A stretch of 64,000 nt of DNA, from positions 1-64,000 of the forward strand of contig CANPMT010000002.1 in the NCBI GenBank assembly GCA_947575235.1, written 5' to 3'. Shown here one piece after another: positions 25,989-37,616 of this stretch. This DNA comes from an uncultured Porphyromonadaceae bacterium. Lineage in GTDB: Bacteria > Bacteroidota > Bacteroidia > Bacteroidales > Muribaculaceae. Each line of letters starts with the position of its first letter. Positions within the stretch are counted from its first letter, which is position 1. A program made the position numbers and the translations under genes. Under the pieces are notes generated by a model. It saw only the letters and a program-made list of their open reading frames with translations. It ran no database searches and had not been told where the DNA came from.

Positions 25989-27110
25989 TTAGGGATTTTC
26001 TATTTCTCTCGTGTGTTTCAGGCGAGTCTTGATCACAAACCTTGTGGCTCGCAGATGCGGGAACCATTTCGGCAGGATAAGGTCGCGGTAAAGTTTGCGG
26101 AACTTCGGGTCGGTGTTCAAACGGCGTTCCTTCGCGTCATAGTCAGAGGGGCCGTAGGCCGGCTCGTCAATCAGCTCAAGAAGGTCAGCGCGCTGCTGCT
26201 CGGTGATCTCGTCAGACGCAACCACCATCTCGCGGAACTCTCCCCAGTTCTCCGGCACTGCCGAATATGTGCATGCCTCCTTCGGGAGGTTGTAACGCTC
26301 GGCAAGATACTCCGCCAAGGCACGAGAACGTCCCGTGGCGAGCTGGTCGTTATGGATGTAAGGCGATTCTGGCGAGGCATATCCGGTCACTTCAATCGCT
26401 GCAATCTCAACCAACGGGTCGGAGAGCGCGTATTTCACCGTGTCGTCAATCTCCTTGAGTTGCAGACGGTTGTCGATAACCTGCCCGTTGCGGGCCACGT
26501 AACGGTCGGGATGAAGCTCCGTGCGGTCAACCTCAAACTGCACCCTCGCCTTACCCTCATGAATGCTGTAGAAGGTCTCGATATGTTTCTCCACAGGGGG
26601 AGTCACAGGGGCCGGAGGGGTGAGATTCAAGGCGATAGGGGAGCCCGGGGCTCCCCCCAGGAAATTGCCGCAGCCGCAGGTGTCAGCCGGAAAACTGATG
26701 GCGGCAGAAGAGCCGAGCATCCACTCCTCAAGATCGAGCGACGTGTGATAGCTCACCGTCTGCGGCTCACCGTTGCGGCGGCGCAGCGCCGAGAAGATAT
26801 CCGGATGGCGCTCATCGGCAGCTTTGATCACCCCCCTTTCGAGAGCGAACTGCATATTGCGGCCGTTCACCAACAGAGCCGGGAGAGTGGCGAGATTGCC
26901 CGTGGAATCAGAGATTACGGGAGATATGTAGACCTGACGGTCAGCACGCACCTCGAGCGAGTCGAGGAGAATATTGGCCGACACCTCTAAGCGTTCGCCG
27001 TTGCGATGCACCGAAAGTCCTGAGGTGCCCACTTTCGCCGAGGCGAGAGCCGAGGCACACATCAGCAGGGAAGCTGCAAAGGCAGCCATGTATATGTAAA
27101 TGCGTTTCAT
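25989..27110 (-). CDS. DUF3868-type fimbrial operon protein with OmpA-like C-terminal domain
   Basis: 373 residues with a signal peptide (cleavage after ASALASA). The N-terminal half fits DUF3868 (VSANILLDSLEVRADRQVYISPVI). Residues about 195-330 resemble an OmpA peptidoglycan-binding-type domain (VTGYASPES, NDQLATGRSRALAEYL). In fimbrial operons this gene sits next to the DUF3575 gene and is thought to help anchor or assemble the structure in the outer membrane. It is 26 bases from the preceding stop and followed by the shaft gene. Confidence 0.82.
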   Translation of the reverse strand: MKRIYIYMAAFAASLLMCASALASAKVGTSGLSVHRNGERLEVSANILLDSLEVRADRQVYISPVISDSTGNLATLPALLVNGRNMQFALERGVIKAADERHPDIFSALRRRNGEPQTVSYHTSLDLEEWMLGSSAAISFPADTCGCGNFLGGAPGSPIALNLTPPAPVTPPVEKHIETFYSIHEGKARVQFEVDRTELHPDRYVARNGQVIDNRLQLKEIDDTVKYALSDPLVEIAAIEVTGYASPESPYIHNDQLATGRSRALAEYLAERYNLPKEACTYSAVPENWGEFREMVVASDEITEQQRADLLELIDEPAYGPSDYDAKERRLNTDPKFRKLYRDLILPKWFPHLRATRFVIKTRLKHTREIENP

Positions 27111-27136
27111 TGGAAAAATCGGCAGATAGGGGATGA

Positions 27137-27736
27137 TTAGAAGATGTAAAGGAATGAAAGACCTAATTTAGTGACGCCGAGATAGTTCGACTGTCCTTTC
27201 TTGACCAGCGAGGAACAATCCATACATGAATACTTCTCATACCACACATGGTTGTAGCCCACACCGACCTCAGCCTCGATGTTGAAATGTCGCGAGATGT
27301 TCCACTGATAGCCATAGGTGACGCCGGCACCGGCGAACGCACCCTGCACACGATGGTCTTTCACATCAGAGCGGAGGTTCGACCCGGCGAAGAACGCCCC
27401 CGGCAGCGGGAGGTTCATCTTGGCGGCGTTGAACTCACCGCCCATGGCGTGGACGCCGAAGAAATGGCCGTTGAAAGCCGTACAGAGCCAGCGGCGGTAT
27501 TCAGGCATCACAACCCAGTGCTTTGCCTTACGGTCGTCGCTGAAAGTCCAGGGATTGAGTCCATACACAAGATTTACGGAATTGCGGGTGTTGAAAGCCA
27601 CCTCCACACCGAGGTTGGGCGTGGTGAGAGCGTCATAGAGCAGGTTGGTCTTCACCGCCACCTGGGCTTTCGTCTCGCCACAAGTCATAGCTAAGGATAC
27701 GGCTACGCAGAGCGCGGCTAATGTTTTTTGTATCAT
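27137..27736 (-). CDS. DUF3575 outer-membrane-type protein
   Basis: 199 residues; signal peptide ending near ETKAQ. It starts the mature part with VAVKTNLLYDALTTPNLGVE, the DUF3575 hallmark, and contains HWVVMPEYRRWLC and YGYQWNISRHFNIEAEVGVG, a pattern of an eight-stranded outer-membrane barrel. It is first gene of the fimbrial operon. Its exact role is not established; position suggests a part in assembly or anchoring together with the DUF3868 protein. The message has a leader of about 170 bases with a stem-loop at 27790-27813. Confidence 0.85.
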   Translation of the reverse strand: MIQKTLAALCVAVSLAMTCGETKAQVAVKTNLLYDALTTPNLGVEVAFNTRNSVNLVYGLNPWTFSDDRKAKHWVVMPEYRRWLCTAFNGHFFGVHAMGGEFNAAKMNLPLPGAFFAGSNLRSDVKDHRVQGAFAGAGVTYGYQWNISRHFNIEAEVGVGYNHVWYEKYSCMDCSSLVKKGQSNYLGVTKLGLSFLYIF

Positions 27737-27789
27737 ACGTCTGTAAAGGGGGCGGCAGAGCCGACTATTAGTAACAGGATTAATAAAAA

Positions 27790-27813
27790 ATAATTAAATC
27801 GTTTCTTAATTAT
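27790..27813. other. Stem-loop in the fimbrial operon leader
   Basis: ATAATTAA (27790-27797) and TTAATTAT (27806-27813) form an 8-bp AT stem with an 8-base loop in the predicted 5' leader. It is weak; a regulatory role is only possible. The rest of the 27737-28040 gap holds two divergent promoters and nothing coding that I can see. Confidence 0.35.
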
Positions 27814-27911
27814 GGATAAGCGGTCGCGGACAATGTGTCGAATGAGTGAATAACAGGAGAGAGGCCTCCCGATTACGCAAGTCGTAGGGTCAGGTTCAGC
27901 TTTTCCGGCTG

Positions 27912-27944
27912 CAAAATTACAATTGGAGAGCACCGTTTTGCAAA
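27912..27944 (-). promoter_or_regulatory. Promoter of the fimbrial operon
   Basis: Minus strand TTTG (27941-27944), 21-base spacer, TAATTTTG (27912-27919). I found no inverted repeats flanking it, so it does not look like a phase-variable invertible promoter. Confidence 0.6.
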
Positions 27945-27960
27945 TATTTTTGGTTAATTC

Positions 27961-27996
27961 TTGTGGTGATGTGCAAATAATGGTTAACTTTGCACA
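27961..27996 (+). promoter_or_regulatory. Promoter and putative operator of WYL regulator 2
   Basis: TTG (27961-27963) and TAACTTTG (27985-27992), 21 bases apart. An inverted repeat TGTGCAAA (27970-27977) / TTTGCACA (27989-27996) with an 11-base spacer overlaps the -7 box and is a natural operator. Confidence 0.6.
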
Positions 27997-28040
27997 CATT
28001 CTATGAGAAAGAGTCTTAAAAAAGACTCAATAAATCCCTT

Positions 28041-28982
28041 ATGCCACGCGATTTAATAAGCAGATACGTCTGGATTGTAGACACACTGACGCGCTACGAA
28101 CGCCTCACCCGCAAGCAGCTCAACAGGCTGTGGCTCCGCTCCCCGCTATCACACGGCGAGGAGCTGCCTGAACGTACCTTCTTCCATTACCGGAGGTCGA
28201 TCGAGGAGAATTTCCACATCGATATAGCCTGCGACAAGGAGGGACGCTATTACATCGACCGCGACAACTCGCGCCAGAGCCGGGCCTTCACCAACTGGAT
28301 GCTCGACTCCTACGCCGTGAGCAGCGCCATAAAAGGGAGCGACGCGCCGACCGACCGTGTTGAGATCGAGGATGTGCCCTCGGCACGCGAGTTCCTGCCG
28401 ATTGCCCTCGACGCCATACGCAACAGCCATAAGCTGGTGTTCACCTATGCCGGATTCAACCGCTCGCGGGCCGAGCACGACATCATCTTCCAGCCCTATT
28501 TCCTGAAACGCTACAAGCAGCGCTGGTATATGATCGGGCTGCGCGAGAAGAGCAACGATATACGCACCTACGCCCTTGACCGTGTGAAGGAGATGCGCAC
28601 CATCGACGACCCCTTCGAGAAACCGGCCGACCTTGAACTGGCCGACCTCTTCGGAAATATAGTGGGCGTAACCTCGTCGCAGGCTCCCGTGCGTACAGTA
28701 AAACTGCGCGCCACACCACGCCAGGCAAAATATTTCCGGGCCCTTCCGCTGCATCCCTCGCAGCAGGAGAGTGTGCATGACGATTACTCCATCTTCACCT
28801 ATCAGCTGAAACTCAATTACGAGCTTGCCCATGAGATTCTCTCACTCGGCGACGCTGTGAAGGTGCTGGAGCCCCCTGAACTGAGGGCTATGGTGGTGAC
28901 CCAGCTTGAGGCTGCCCTGGCGCAGTATGGCGTGAGAGGGTCAGGTGGTGGCGAAAGAGATAAACAGGAGGAGAAAGAATGA
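28041..28982 (+). CDS. WYL-domain transcriptional regulator 2
   Basis: 313 residues, paralogous to the regulator at 6192. The N-terminal winged-helix-like part (MPRDLISRYVWIVDTLTRYE) is followed by the WYL domain (HKLVFTYAGFN, FQPYFLKRYKQRWYMIGL, YALDRVKEMR) and the WCX extension. It overlaps the next gene by 4 bases (ATGA), tying it to a sugar-phosphate nucleotidyltransferase, just as the first WYL gene adjoins manC. A palindrome over its own promoter suggests autoregulation. The divergent fimbrial operon promoter lies about 45 bases away, so it might also affect fimbriae (inference). Confidence 0.87.
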   Translation: MPRDLISRYVWIVDTLTRYERLTRKQLNRLWLRSPLSHGEELPERTFFHYRRSIEENFHIDIACDKEGRYYIDRDNSRQSRAFTNWMLDSYAVSSAIKGSDAPTDRVEIEDVPSAREFLPIALDAIRNSHKLVFTYAGFNRSRAEHDIIFQPYFLKRYKQRWYMIGLREKSNDIRTYALDRVKEMRTIDDPFEKPADLELADLFGNIVGVTSSQAPVRTVKLRATPRQAKYFRALPLHPSQQESVHDDYSIFTYQLKLNYELAHEILSLGDAVKVLEPPELRAMVVTQLEAALAQYGVRGSGGGERDKQEEKE

Positions 28983-30043
28983 ACAGATATCAGGATAACA
29001 AGTCACATCAGCATGAGCATATGGTCTATACAGAGGCCACAGTGCTCGATGCCCTGAAGAGAATCAACAATCTTCCGGGAGGGTTGATGACCCTATTCGC
29101 CATAGATGGCGAGGGGAGGCTGCAGGGCACCGTCACCGACGGCGACATACGCCGCGCCCTCATAGGGGGGGCGGCCATGACCGACAGTGTCGCGAGCGTG
29201 ATGCACCGCGATTTCATAGCCGTGCGTCCCGGCGACGACCTGCGCAGCGTCATAGCCCGGGGACGGCGGCGTAAGGTCAGTCTCCTCCCAGTGCTTGAGG
29301 ATGGCCGCATAACGCGCCTTCTCGACATGAAGACCCTCAAGACGTCGCTCCCCATCGACGCCGTGCTTATGGCCGGAGGTCGGGGTGAACGTCTGCGCCC
29401 ACTCACGGAGAATGTTCCCAAACCCCTTCTCCCCGTGGGAAGGAAAGCGATAATCGACTATAATGTGGATGAACTCGAGGCATGCGGCGTGGAGAATATC
29501 TACGTGACGGTCAATTATCTGGCCGAACAGATAGAGAGCCATTTCGCCGGACATACCGGCTTCGGCACAGTCACCTGCGTGCGTGAGCCGCGCCGGCTCG
29601 GCACAATGGGGAGTGTGTCGCTCATAGAGACACTGCGCCACGATAATGTGCTGGTAATGAACTCCGACCTCCTCACCAACATCGACTTCGAAGAGATGCA
29701 CACGCGCCATGTCGAGAGCGGGGCCGACGTCACCATGGCCTCGGTGCCATACTCAGTGTCGGTGCCATACGCCCTGATCCGTCTGGAGGGTGAGCGCGTG
29801 GCCGGTCTGGAAGAGAAACCCACCTACAACTATTTCGCGAACGCGGGCGTTTATATTATACGGCGCAGCCTTCTGTCATCGTTGCCTAAGGGTGAATATC
29901 TCGATGCCCCCGACTTCATCTCGTCGCTCATAGCGGCCGGAGGGAGAGTGGAATGCTATCCAATAGAGGGGACGTGGATCGACATCGGGTCGCCCGACGA
30001 TTACCGCTACGCCAACGAACTTATGAACCGCAAAACAAATTAG
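28979..30043 (+). CDS. CBS-domain sugar-phosphate nucleotidyltransferase
   Basis: 354 residues. Residues about 18-118 form a CBS pair (GTVTDGDIRRALIGG is the usual CBS phrase), and from about 125 on a nucleotidyltransferase core: VLMAGGRGERLRPLTENVPKPLLPV, NSDLLTNIDF, GLEEKPTYNYFANAGVY and WIDIGSPDDY. Such fusions activate sugar phosphates (mannose-, glucose- or heptose-1-phosphate) for surface glycans, with the CBS pair sensing adenosyl nucleotides. The exact sugar is not known. It is translationally coupled to the WYL regulator upstream. Confidence 0.85.
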   Translation: MNRYQDNKSHQHEHMVYTEATVLDALKRINNLPGGLMTLFAIDGEGRLQGTVTDGDIRRALIGGAAMTDSVASVMHRDFIAVRPGDDLRSVIARGRRRKVSLLPVLEDGRITRLLDMKTLKTSLPIDAVLMAGGRGERLRPLTENVPKPLLPVGRKAIIDYNVDELEACGVENIYVTVNYLAEQIESHFAGHTGFGTVTCVREPRRLGTMGSVSLIETLRHDNVLVMNSDLLTNIDFEEMHTRHVESGADVTMASVPYSVSVPYALIRLEGERVAGLEEKPTYNYFANAGVYIIRRSLLSSLPKGEYLDAPDFISSLIAAGGRVECYPIEGTWIDIGSPDDYRYANELMNRKTN

Positions 30044-30069
30044 GGTAAAACAATTTAGGGCAAAATCTT

Positions 30070-31239
30070 ATGGCAGAGTCAAACTTCATAGATTACGTAA
30101 AGATATTGTGCCGCTCAGGTAAGGGCGGCGCCGGAAGCCGTCATTTCCACAGGGCAAAATATGTGCCCAAGGGTGGCCCCGACGGGGGTGACGGCGGTCG
30201 CGGAGGTCATATCATACTCCGGGGCAACCGTCATATGTGGACCCTCCTTCCGCTGCGTTACCAGCGCCACGTCTTCGCCACCGACGGCGAGAGCGGCGGT
30301 GCCGGGCGTTCATTCGGCAAGGATGGGGAGGACCGTATAATCGAGGTGCCTGTGGGCACGGCGGTCTTTGACGCCGAGACCGGAGGATTCCTCTGCGAGA
30401 TCACCGAGGATGGCCAGGAGATCAAACTGCTGCGCGGCGGCAAGGGTGGCCTGGGCAACTGGCATTTCGCCACCTCCACCAACCGTGCCCCGCGTTATGC
30501 GCAGCCCGGTCAGCCAGCCATAGAGAAGGCTGTCATTCTGGAGCTTAAGCTCCTCGGAGATGTGGGTCTGGTGGGATTTCCCAATGCCGGCAAGTCGACG
30601 CTTCTCTCAGCCATGTCGGCCGCCAAACCGAAGATTGCCGACTATCCCTTCACTACTATGGAGCCGAGCCTGGGAATCGTAAACTACCGTGGCGACAAAT
30701 CATTCGTCATGGCCGACATACCCGGCATCATCGAGGGTGCCAGCGAGGGTAAGGGGCTCGGTCTGCGATTCCTGCGCCATATAGAGCGCAACGCTGTGCT
30801 GCTCTTCCTGATTCCGGCCGACAGCGACGACATAAAGCATGACTACGAGGTGCTTCTTAACGAGCTGAAGGAGTTCAACCCCGAACTGGCCGACAAGAGC
30901 CGCGTGCTGGCCATCTCCAAGTCGGATATGCTCGACGATGAGCTTCGCGAGGAGATTGCCAAAGACCTTCCCGAGGGTATACCCACAGTGTTTATCTCAG
31001 CTGTCACCGGTCAGGGGCTCACAGAGCTCAAAGACCTGCTCTGGCGCGAGATAAACTCCGAGGATAACCAGGTGAAACAGACCATGACCCACCGCGACCT
31101 TGACGTGCGTCACCGTGTGGAGGAGGAGGATGAGTTCATCTTCCAGCAGGATGACACCGACAATGACGACTTCTCCAACATGACCGACGAGGACTGGGAG
31201 GATGAGTTCTGGGACGAAGAGGATAAAGTGAACGGTTGA
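30070..31239 (+). CDS. obgE: Obg-family GTPase
   Basis: 389 residues. The glycine-rich Obg fold occupies the first 158 residues ([30 protein letters not shown]), followed by the GTPase domain with G1 [10 protein letters not shown]3 DIPGIIEGA and a G4-like SKSD, then an acidic tail of about 50 residues ([20 protein letters not shown]). It is an essential GTPase involved in large ribosomal subunit maturation and stress control. It is 26 bases from the nucleotidyltransferase and may be in the same transcript. Confidence 0.96.
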   Translation: MAESNFIDYVKILCRSGKGGAGSRHFHRAKYVPKGGPDGGDGGRGGHIILRGNRHMWTLLPLRYQRHVFATDGESGGAGRSFGKDGEDRIIEVPVGTAVFDAETGGFLCEITEDGQEIKLLRGGKGGLGNWHFATSTNRAPRYAQPGQPAIEKAVILELKLLGDVGLVGFPNAGKSTLLSAMSAAKPKIADYPFTTMEPSLGIVNYRGDKSFVMADIPGIIEGASEGKGLGLRFLRHIERNAVLLFLIPADSDDIKHDYEVLLNELKEFNPELADKSRVLAISKSDMLDDELREEIAKDLPEGIPTVFISAVTGQGLTELKDLLWREINSEDNQVKQTMTHRDLDVRHRVEEEDEFIFQQDDTDNDDFSNMTDEDWEDEFWDEEDKVNG

Positions 31240-31272
31240 TTCAGCCACCTACTGACTGATACTGACTGAAAC

Positions 31273-32088
31273 ATGATGATGAAAATAGATCTGCACGCCA
31301 TTCTAAAGGAACGGCTGCCGAAAAAATACTCACGCTGGGTGCCGGGATTCATGATCTCGGCACTTGAGCGTATCATACACCAGGATGAACTGAACGAGAT
31401 GCTACGTGTGGCCTATCCCCTGCGGGGATCAGCCTTCGCCACGCGTATTCTGGAGCACCTTGGGATAGAGGTTGAGGTGACGGGTGAGGAGAATATGCCC
31501 GACGCTCCGGCGATGTTCGCCTCCAACCATCCCTTGGGTGGTCTTGACGGGATAACGCTGATATCAGTATTGGGGAAGCGCTATGGCGATGACGGTATGC
31601 GTTTCCTTGTCAACGACATGCTGATGAATGTGGAGCCGCTCACCGATGTTTTCCTTCCCATCAACAAATACGGCTCGCAGGGGCGCAAGGCAGCCTTGGC
31701 CATCAACGAGGCGTTGGCCTCGGATAAGCAGATTCTGCAGTTTCCCGCCGGGTTGGTGTCGCGTCTGCACGACGACGGTAGCATCTCCGACCTGGAGTGG
31801 CAGAAAGCCTTTGTGGCGAAAGCGATAGAATACAGGCGCGACATAATACCGGTGAGGTTTGAGGCGCTCAACAGCGGCCGTTTCTACCGCACGGCGCGCT
31901 GGCGCAAGAAGTTAGGGTTGAAAGTCAACATAGAGCAGGCGTTGCTTCCCGGCGAGCTGTGCAAATCGCGCGGCAAGCGCTTCCGTGTGGTCATAGGTAA
32001 GCCCATACCGGTGGGGGAGCTGATCGCCAGCGGCAAGACCTGCAAGGAGCTCGCCGCCGACCTCCGCAGCCTGGTGCATTCATTGTAA
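31273..32088 (+). CDS. Glycerolphosphate acyltransferase-family protein
   Basis: 271 residues; three successive ATG codons (31273, 31276, 31279) make the exact start uncertain. The acyltransferase HX4D motif is present in FASNHPLGGLDGITL, with a later FPAGLVSR block equivalent to the substrate-binding motif. It probably transfers an acyl group to a lysophospholipid or an aminolipid at the inner membrane face. The family in Bacteroidota includes enzymes for ornithine or glycine lipids as well as phosphatidic acid, so the acceptor is open. It follows obgE after 33 bases. Confidence 0.85.
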   Translation: MMMKIDLHAILKERLPKKYSRWVPGFMISALERIIHQDELNEMLRVAYPLRGSAFATRILEHLGIEVEVTGEENMPDAPAMFASNHPLGGLDGITLISVLGKRYGDDGMRFLVNDMLMNVEPLTDVFLPINKYGSQGRKAALAINEALASDKQILQFPAGLVSRLHDDGSISDLEWQKAFVAKAIEYRRDIIPVRFEALNSGRFYRTARWRKKLGLKVNIEQALLPGELCKSRGKRFRVVIGKPIPVGELIASGKTCKELAADLRSLVHSL

Positions 32089-32106
32089 GCACCTGTTTAG
32101 AATTAA

Positions 32107-33810
<1,704 letters not shown>

Positions 33811-33875
33811 CACGAGAGAAATTTTTCAAATCAGCAACCATCAAACGAAAGAAACAATAACGATCAACCGAAAGA

Positions 33876-35969
33876 ATGGATAGAAACACCGTCATCGGCA
33901 TGCTGCTCATCGTGGCAGTGCTTTTCGCCTTCAACTGGCTTAATCCGCGCAAGGCTCCTGTGGCCGACAGCGATGATGTGGAGACAGTGGCCTCCACAAC
34001 GCAGCCGCCATCATCGATCGACTCGCTGACATCGACCGAGAAGGAATGGCTTGTAAAGAACATCCTTGAGAACGGCGAGACAGTGATTCTTGCCGACAGC
34101 ACACGTGGCGCCCGTCTTAACGACGGCGCAATCTCACTTACCGCCGTGCGCGACTCCGTGAGCGGAACCGTCACAGTGGACGGACGCACCCTCAACTGGG
34201 CCGACGTATGCCGCGGCGACCTCGGCAAGATGACCGTGGCCGAGCAGCGCAAGGCTATCGAGACCGTACGCAACGCCTCGACCTCAATGGGCCGCTACGG
34301 CAAATTCGCACGTTTCCTCTCAGGCAACGACTCAGTGCTTAAAATAGAGAATGACGTGCTCAAACTTGAACTCAGCGCGAAGTCGGGTTCGATAACGCGT
34401 GCCGAGCTCAAGAAGTATGACACGGAGTATACCCCCGACGAAAGCCAGAAACGTAAGGAGAAAGTGGTTATTTTCGAGGGTAACAGCAACAGCTTCTCAT
34501 TCGAGCTCCCCCTCCCGCAGCCGGTGAACACAGCCGACCTCTACTTCACACCCAGCGTGCTCAACGACAGCACCATCCTCATGTCGCTCCCCTTGGGTAA
34601 AGAGGCGTACTGGGGTATAGAATACACGCTGCCCCGCGGCGAGAGCTACGTGGTGGGGATGCGCATCGTGCAGAAGAACCTTGGCGGAATCATAGAGAGC
34701 AACAACCGCAACCTCGGTTTCAACTGGCATCAGGACCTTATCCGCCAGGAGAAGGGTAAGATGTTTGAGGAGCGCAACTCCGCCCTCTATTACAAATTTG
34801 CCGGCGGTTCGGTTGAGAATCTCTCTGAAAGCTCAAACAAGAGCGAGGAGCGCCAGGCCAAGATTCGCTGGATCGGTTTCAAGAACCAGTTCTTCTCATC
34901 TGTTATCGTGGCCGACCGTCCCTTCAATACCGCCGACTTCCATTCGCAGGTGCTCAAGAACGACCCCTGGCTGCTGAAGAAATTCGACACCAGCGCCGTT
35001 GTCAACGACTATGACTGGAACGCCGCGCAGCCGGCAGCCTTCTCTCTCTTCCTCGGTCCCAACCTTTACCCGCTCCTCTCATCGCTCGACCACCACACCG
35101 TGGCCGACGAGGACCTCAAGCTTACGAAGCTCATCCCCCTCGGATGGTCGATTTTCCGCTGGATCAACACAGGTGTCGTGATTCCGATCTTCACCTTCTT
35201 AGGCTCGTTCATATCGAACTACGGCATCATCATCCTCATCATGACCATCTTCATCAAGCTTGTGCTCTTCCCGCTCACCTACAAGAGCTATAAGAACCAG
35301 GCCAAGATGCGTATACTCGCTCCCGACATCAAGGAGATCAACGACAAGTATCCCGGCACAGAGAACGCCATGATACGCCAGCAGAAGACTATGGCACTCT
35401 ACAACAAGGCCGGGGCAAACCCGATGTCGGGCTGCCTCCCCATGTTGCTCCAGATGCCTATCCTCTTCGCCATGTTCGCCTTCTTCCCCTCCGCCATAGA
35501 GCTGCGTGGCCAGAGCTTCCTCTGGGCCAAAGACCTTGCGGCGCCCGACGCCATCATCTCATGGAGTGGCAACATACCCTTGGTGACCCAATATTTCGGC
35601 AACCATATCTCACTCTTCTGTCTGCTCATGACAGTTACCAACATCATCTACACCCGCATCAACATGCAGAACACTCCCGGCCAGATGCCCGGAATGCAGT
35701 GGATGATGTATCTCATGCCGGTGTTCTTCCTGGTGTTCTTCAACAACTATGCCGCAGGCCTCTCATATTACTACTTCCTGTCGCTGCTGATCACCATAGC
35801 GCAGACTTACGCCATACGTTACTTCGTCACAGAGGAATCTGTGCGCAAGACAATGGCCGAGAATGCCAAGAAGCCGAAGAAAAAGAGCGGTTTCATGGCC
35901 CGTCTTGAGGAGATGCAGAAGCAGCAGCAGGCCATGATGCGCGAGCAGCAGAAGCAGCGCAAGCGCTGA
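33876..35969 (+). CDS. yidC: Membrane protein insertase YidC
   Basis: 697 residues. An N-terminal membrane anchor (GMLLIVAVLFAFNWL) is followed by a large periplasmic beta domain, then the conserved insertase core with further membrane segments (NYGIIILIMTIFIKLVLFPL, MRILAPDIKEINDKYP, GANPMSGCLPMLLQMPILFA) and a basic tail ending in KQQQAMMREQQKQRKR. It inserts and folds inner-membrane proteins alone or with SecYEG. The basic tail fits ribosome contact. It lies downstream of pyrG and 35 bases before a ferredoxin-type gene. Confidence 0.97.
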   Translation: MDRNTVIGMLLIVAVLFAFNWLNPRKAPVADSDDVETVASTTQPPSSIDSLTSTEKEWLVKNILENGETVILADSTRGARLNDGAISLTAVRDSVSGTVTVDGRTLNWADVCRGDLGKMTVAEQRKAIETVRNASTSMGRYGKFARFLSGNDSVLKIENDVLKLELSAKSGSITRAELKKYDTEYTPDESQKRKEKVVIFEGNSNSFSFELPLPQPVNTADLYFTPSVLNDSTILMSLPLGKEAYWGIEYTLPRGESYVVGMRIVQKNLGGIIESNNRNLGFNWHQDLIRQEKGKMFEERNSALYYKFAGGSVENLSESSNKSEERQAKIRWIGFKNQFFSSVIVADRPFNTADFHSQVLKNDPWLLKKFDTSAVVNDYDWNAAQPAAFSLFLGPNLYPLLSSLDHHTVADEDLKLTKLIPLGWSIFRWINTGVVIPIFTFLGSFISNYGIIILIMTIFIKLVLFPLTYKSYKNQAKMRILAPDIKEINDKYPGTENAMIRQQKTMALYNKAGANPMSGCLPMLLQMPILFAMFAFFPSAIELRGQSFLWAKDLAAPDAIISWSGNIPLVTQYFGNHISLFCLLMTVTNIIYTRINMQNTPGQMPGMQWMMYLMPVFFLVFFNNYAAGLSYYYFLSLLITIAQTYAIRYFVTEESVRKTMAENAKKPKKKSGFMARLEEMQKQQQAMMREQQKQRKR

Positions 35970-36004
35970 TGCGGCTTCATCACACACGAGATTGAGAAGA
36001 CACT

Positions 36005-36838
36005 ATGAAAAATCTGCGTCTCATACGTATCATACTGTCGCTTATATTCCTGATATGCGCCGTGGCTTATCTTCTGATAAGCCCGGCGTTTCGCACTTTC
36101 ACACAGGTGGCCGAGAAGACACAGATCATACTCTCGGCCCTCTCCACCACGATGGGTGTCACCATTGTATGGGTGATATTGACCCTGCTTTTAGGACGCG
36201 TCTATTGCTCGACGGTGTGCCCCATAGGCACACTCCAGGATCTGGTGATATGGCTGCGCCGCAAGGCGGGGGGACGACGCCATCCCCTCCGCTATAGCTA
36301 CCGCAGCGCGGGGAAGATGCGCTATCAGGTGCTCATTATATATATAGGGTGTCTCATAATAGGGGTCATGGCCATACCATACTGGCTCTCCCCCTGGAAC
36401 ATGATGCGCAATATCTGCTGCATAGCCAACCCTACGGCTGTGCAGACCACCTGGCTCACTCTCGGAATGGGAGTGACGGCCGGAATGGCGGCCGGTGTGG
36501 TGTCGGCCGGGCTCATCATTGCCTGCGCCCTCTTCACCGGACGCGGCTATTGCACCGATATATGCCCGATCGGCACCGCCTTGGGACTAATCGACAACTT
36601 CGCCCTCTATCATATCGAGATTGACCCGGAGACGTGCGTGAACTGTATGAAATGCGAGGAGGTCTGCAAGTCGCAGTGTGTGAAAGTGGTGGGACGTTAT
36701 GTCGACAACTCGCGCTGCGTGCGTTGCTTCGACTGCATGAGCGTCTGCCCCAACAACGCCATCAGGATGCAGATCAACCGCAACCGTCCCCGTAACCCTC
36801 TATTACAAAAATCAACAACCCATGCAAACATACCTTGA
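36005..36838 (+). CDS. NapH/MauN-like membrane ferredoxin
   Basis: 277 residues. Four to five membrane segments carry two CxxxCP motifs (YCSTVCPIG and YCTDICPIG), followed by two [4Fe-4S] binding sites at the C-terminus ([15 protein letters not shown] and [15 protein letters not shown]). The family passes electrons across or along the inner membrane for periplasmic reductases. The partner reductase is not in the window. The 3' end overlaps thyA by 17 bases. Confidence 0.88.
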   Translation: MKNLRLIRIILSLIFLICAVAYLLISPAFRTFTQVAEKTQIILSALSTTMGVTIVWVILTLLLGRVYCSTVCPIGTLQDLVIWLRRKAGGRRHPLRYSYRSAGKMRYQVLIIYIGCLIIGVMAIPYWLSPWNMMRNICCIANPTAVQTTWLTLGMGVTAGMAAGVVSAGLIIACALFTGRGYCTDICPIGTALGLIDNFALYHIEIDPETCVNCMKCEEVCKSQCVKVVGRYVDNSRCVRCFDCMSVCPNNAIRMQINRNRPRNPLLQKSTTHANIP

Positions 36839-37616
36839 CCTTCTACGGCATATATTGAAAAACGGTCATGAGAAGAGCGACCGTACCGGCACAGGCACCA
36901 TATCCACCTTCGGTTATCAGATGCGTTTTGACCTCTCTGAGGGATTTCCGCTTCTCACCACAAAGAAGGTACACCTCAAAAGTGTGATCTACGAGCTTCT
37001 GTGGTTTCTTGCAGGCGACACGAATGTGAAGTATCTTCAGGATCACGGGGTGCGTATATGGAACGAATGGGCCGGTCCTGACGGTGATTTAGGGCATATC
37101 TACGGCTATCAGTGGCGTTCATGGCCCGGCTATGACGGAGGGTTCATCGACCAGATCTCGGAGGCCGTACGCACCATAAAGGAGAATCCCGACTCACGCC
37201 GCATCATAGTGAGCAGCTGGAATGTAGCCGACCTTGACAATATGAATCTTCCCCCCTGCCACAGTCTTTTCCAGTTTTACGTCAACGACGGCAAGCTCTC
37301 GCTTCAGCTCTATCAGCGTAGCGGCGACAGTTTCTTAGGGATACCCTTCAACATAGCCAGCTATGCTTTGCTCACGATGATGGTGGCCCAGGTGTGCGAT
37401 CTGCAGCCCGGTGAGTTTATCCACACCTTGGGAGACGTGCACATCTATAAGAACCATCTTGAGCAGGTGCGGACCCAGCTTGAGCGGGAACCGCGCAAAC
37501 TTCCGGTGATGAAACTCAATCCGGAGGTGAAGAATCTGTTTGACTTCCGCTACGAGGATTTCACCCTGGAGGGTTACGACCCGTATCCCGCCATCAAGGG
37601 GGAGGTCTCGGTTTAG
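36822..37616 (+). CDS. thyA: Thymidylate synthase
   Basis: 264 residues, the standard length. It converts dUMP to dTMP using methylene-tetrahydrofolate and yields dihydrofolate. Active-site Cys146 lies in [11 protein letters not shown]; also seen are [30 protein letters not shown] and [10 protein letters not shown]. The start overlaps the upstream ferredoxin gene by 17 bases, so it is probably translated from the same message. Dihydrofolate reductase, often adjacent, is instead at 14117. Confidence 0.97.
   Translation: MQTYLDLLRHILKNGHEKSDRTGTGTISTFGYQMRFDLSEGFPLLTTKKVHLKSVIYELLWFLAGDTNVKYLQDHGVRIWNEWAGPDGDLGHIYGYQWRSWPGYDGGFIDQISEAVRTIKENPDSRRIIVSSWNVADLDNMNLPPCHSLFQFYVNDGKLSLQLYQRSGDSFLGIPFNIASYALLTMMVAQVCDLQPGEFIHTLGDVHIYKNHLEQVRTQLEREPRKLPVMKLNPEVKNLFDFRYEDFTLEGYDPYPAIKGEVSV

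Noticed and set aside
26013-26990. 325-codon plus-strand frame within the DUF3868 gene
   Set aside because: Antisense shadow; the minus-strand protein has a signal peptide and family motifs.
27737-28040. Invertible (phase-variable) fimbrial promoter
   Set aside because: No inverted repeats bracket the promoter; only a promoter palindrome for the WYL gene and a weak AT stem were found.
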